Assembly (NCBI GenBank): GCA_023264755.1
Contig: JAHFVB010000257.1
Location: 1-7,273 of the forward strand
Direction: 5' to 3'
Origin: Mycobacterium sp.
Lineage (GTDB): Bacteria; Actinomycetota; Actinomycetes; Mycobacteriales; Mycobacteriaceae
Length of the DNA stretch: 7,273 bases
Positions 5,644-7,273 of the stretch are shown piece by piece. Made by a program: the position numbers and the translations under genes. Every line of letters begins with the position of its first letter. Within the stretch, counting starts at the first letter, position 1. Below the pieces are notes generated by a model. That model searched no databases and was not told the origin of the DNA. It saw only the letters and a list, made by a program, of their open reading frames with translations.

Positions 5644-6578
5644 CCACCACCGTCCTGCGCACCCCCGACGCCTGGTACGTCCAGACCGACACCGGGGCCG
5701 CCCGGATCGACACCGCCGCGCGTACCACCGCAGAACTGCTCGGTGACCGGGCCGCCATCGCCGCGGCCGCAGCCAGCGGAGACACCGTCGCCGTCGAGAC
5801 GCTGCACCTGGTCTCCCCGGTGACCGCGCCGTGTCGCGTCGTCGCGCAGATGACCAACTTCGCGTCGCACGTCAAGGACTCCGGGATGAACCCCGCCACG
5901 GTTCCGCTGACCTTCTTCCGCAAGGCGTCGGGCTCCATCAACGGGCCCACCGACGACATCGTCAGGCCTGCGCACGTCGGGCTGTTGGACTACGAGGTCG
6001 AGATCGGGCTGGTCTTCGGCCGCGAGCTGCCCGTCGGCACCACCCTCACGGAGTCCGACCTGCCCGACTACATCGCCGGGCTCGTGGTCACCAACGACGT
6101 GTCGGCGCGCGACGTCCAGCTACCGAAAACCCAGTTCTACGAGGCGAAGTCGTATCCGACGTTCACCCCGGTCGGGCCGGCGCTGGTGCTGCTCGACGCC
6201 GACGAGTTCAAGCGCTTCGGTGATCTGCGGCTGCAGCTGCGCGTCAACGGCGAGCTCCGCCAGAATTCGGTGGTCGGTGGCGACATGGTCTACCCGCCGC
6301 TGCGCGCACTACAGGAGCTGACGCGCTTCCAGCACATGGCCGTCGGCGACCTCCTGCTCACGGGCACCCCGGCCGGCACGGCGCTCACTGCGCCGCCCAA
6401 GCCCATCGAACTCATCGGCGCGCTGCTGCCGCCGGCGCTGAAGTGGAAGGTGTTCTTCGCCAAGCAGGCCAAGAACCCGAAGTACCTGGCCGACGGCGAC
6501 GTCGTCGAAGCGAGCGTAGCCACCGACGACAAGGCCATCGACCTCGGCGTGCAACGCGCCGTGGTCCGGTACGCGTGA
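5640..6578 (+). CDS. Fumarylacetoacetate hydrolase (FAH) family enzyme
   Basis: A 312-residue FAH-fold protein. Members hydrolyse or decarboxylate beta-diketo or oxo acids using Mg2+ or Mn2+. The metal ligands are visible: E119 and E121 in LLDYEVEIGLVFGR and D153 in VTNDVSARDVQ. Other family marks are NFASHVKD (73-80), the lysine K170 in AKSYPTFTPVGP and GDLLLTGTPAG (236-246). Between TGTPAG and the closing GDVVEASV (286-293) is a stretch of about 40 residues where typical members have a short loop. GTG 5640 overlaps the dioxygenase stop as GTGA, giving tight translational coupling. In context it most likely acts on the ring-cleavage product, as DntG does in dinitrotoluene degradation, instead of an alpha/beta hydrolase of the MhpC type. 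Fumarylpyruvate hydrolase or oxalocrotonate decarboxylase activity is also possible for the fold. Confidence 0.87.
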   Translation: MTTTVLRTPDAWYVQTDTGAARIDTAARTTAELLGDRAAIAAAAASGDTVAVETLHLVSPVTAPCRVVAQMTNFASHVKDSGMNPATVPLTFFRKASGSINGPTDDIVRPAHVGLLDYEVEIGLVFGRELPVGTTLTESDLPDYIAGLVVTNDVSARDVQLPKTQFYEAKSYPTFTPVGPALVLLDADEFKRFGDLRLQLRVNGELRQNSVVGGDMVYPPLRALQELTRFQHMAVGDLLLTGTPAGTALTAPPKPIELIGALLPPALKWKVFFAKQAKNPKYLADGDVVEASVATDDKAIDLGVQRAVVRYA

Positions 6579-6593
6579 CGAGCGGCCGCTCGT
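6578..6593. repeat. Perfect 16-bp palindrome at the FAH/hydroxylase junction
   Basis: ACGAGCGGCCGCTCGT is fully self-complementary. It begins on the last base of the FAH stop codon (6576-6578) and ends on the second base of the GTG start (6592-6594) of the next gene, filling the whole 13-base spacer. In mRNA it could fold over the initiation site. Confidence 0.8.
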
Positions 6594-7273
6594 GAGCGAT
6601 CCCATCCCCCACGTTCCCGTCGTCGTCGTCGGAGCCGGCCCCACCGGCGTCACCGCGGCCACCCTGCTCGCTCAGTACGGCGTCGACACCCTGGTGCTCG
6701 ACCGGTGGTCGGGCGTGTATCCCCAACCTCGGGCGGTGCACCTGGACGACGAGATCTTCCGCATCGTGGCGCGGCTCGGCATCGCCGACGAGTTCGCCGC
6801 CTGCTCGCGGCCGGCGCTCGGGCTGCGCTTGCTGGACAGTTCGATGGGCGTCCTGGCCGAGTTCACTCGGGATACCGGGTTGAGCGGCAACGGCTTTCCC
6901 CAGGCCAACATGTTCGACCAACCCGAGTTCGAAGGGCTGCTGCGGGCCAACCTGAAGCGCCATCCCAGGGCGGAACTGCGCGGCGACGTCGAGCTCACCG
7001 ACGTCACCGAGCAGCCCAACGGGCGGGTGCGGGTCACCTACGCGGACCGGACCGACGGTTCCGAGCACGTCCTCGAGGCCGACTACGTGCTCGGCTGCGA
7101 CGGCGCAAATAGCCTGGTACGCAACAGGATTAGAGCACATATGAAGGACCTTGGATTCGAACAGCGCTGGCTGGTCGTCGATGTAGCCACGTCCGTGGAC
7201 CTCGACCAGTGGGATGGCGTGCATCAGGTCTGCGACCCCACGCGCGCGGGTACCTACATGCGCATCGGCCCCG
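6592..7273 (+). CDS. FAD-dependent aromatic hydroxylase, MhpA/TfdB family (3' end outside window)
   Basis: The first 227 residues of a class A flavoprotein monooxygenase, a family usually about 500-600 long. It would use NAD(P)H and O2 to hydroxylate a phenolic ring. VPVVVVGAGPTGVTAATLLAQYG contains the FAD-binding GxGxxG (G14, G16, G19), PRAVHLDDE (46-54) resembles the conserved block of MhpA-like enzymes, and GCDGANSLVR (168-177) is the DG motif shared by FAD and NAD(P)H contacts. LGFEQRWLVVDV, typical of the 3-(3-hydroxyphenyl)propionate hydroxylase branch, follows. GTG 6592 is the only sensible start, 13 bases after the FAH stop; a ribosome site is poor, with GAG near 6580-6582, so coupling to upstream translation is likely. 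Third-position G+C drops between 7105 and 7164. It probably makes the diol or triol cut by the dioxygenase; the substrate is unknown. Confidence 0.87.
   Translation, partial: MSDPIPHVPVVVVGAGPTGVTAATLLAQYGVDTLVLDRWSGVYPQPRAVHLDDEIFRIVARLGIADEFAACSRPALGLRLLDSSMGVLAEFTRDTGLSGNGFPQANMFDQPEFEGLLRANLKRHPRAELRGDVELTDVTEQPNGRVRVTYADRTDGSEHVLEADYVLGCDGANSLVRNRIRAHMKDLGFEQRWLVVDVATSVDLDQWDGVHQVCDPTRAGTYMRIGP

Noticed and set aside
1..7273. tRNA, rRNA, CRISPR array, insertion sequence or phage attachment site
   Set aside because: No cloverleaf, spaced identical repeats, transposase motifs or terminal inverted repeats were seen by eye on either strand.

Overview
The window looks like chromosomal DNA of a mycobacterium or close mycolic-acid actinobacterium (Mycolicibacterium-like). 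The basis is high G+C with strong G/C third-position bias, frequent GTG starts, and a short exported protein that matches the mycobacterial haem-binding (Rv0203-type haemophore) family. The species cannot be fixed from this sequence.

Layout. (1) 1-1927, plus strand: the end of a two-gene McrBC-like module. It holds the C-terminal part of an McrB-type AAA+ ATPase (cut by the window edge) and, tightly coupled to it, an McrC-like protein with a PD-(D/E)XK nuclease site. (2) 1998-2882, plus: a bestrophin-family channel. (3) 2883-3206: a 324-base non-coding stretch with short repeats and two small dyads. (4) 3207-3614, plus: an exported haemophore-like protein, followed by a hairpin terminator at 3627-3662. 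(5) 3678-4355, minus: a TetR-family regulator. (6) 4356-4506: a divergent control region with two near-palindromic 14-bp sites, one on each predicted promoter. (7) 4507 to the right edge, plus: an aromatic-degradation operon made of a VOC-type extradiol dioxygenase, a fumarylacetoacetate-hydrolase (FAH) family enzyme overlapping it by 4 bases, and an MhpA/TfdB-type FAD aromatic hydroxylase cut by the window end.

How the genes work together. The right half reads as one regulated catabolic unit. The flavoprotein would hydroxylate a phenolic compound, the extradiol enzyme would open the ring, and the FAH-family enzyme would hydrolyse or isomerise the ring-cleavage product. The TetR protein would repress both itself and the operon, with release by a pathway compound. 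The trio resembles the DntB/DntD/DntG logic of dinitrotoluene degradation, but the substrate cannot be read from sequence. The left half is a modification-dependent restriction (type IV-like) module of which only the 3' part is visible.

The most interesting items are the paired operator-like sites with a 12-bp triple repeat beside them, the 16-bp palindrome at the FAH/hydroxylase junction, the triplicated 12-bp repeat around the start of the nuclease gene, the long insert in the FAH protein, and a local codon-usage dip inside the hydroxylase gene. I see no clear evidence of an entirely new system.
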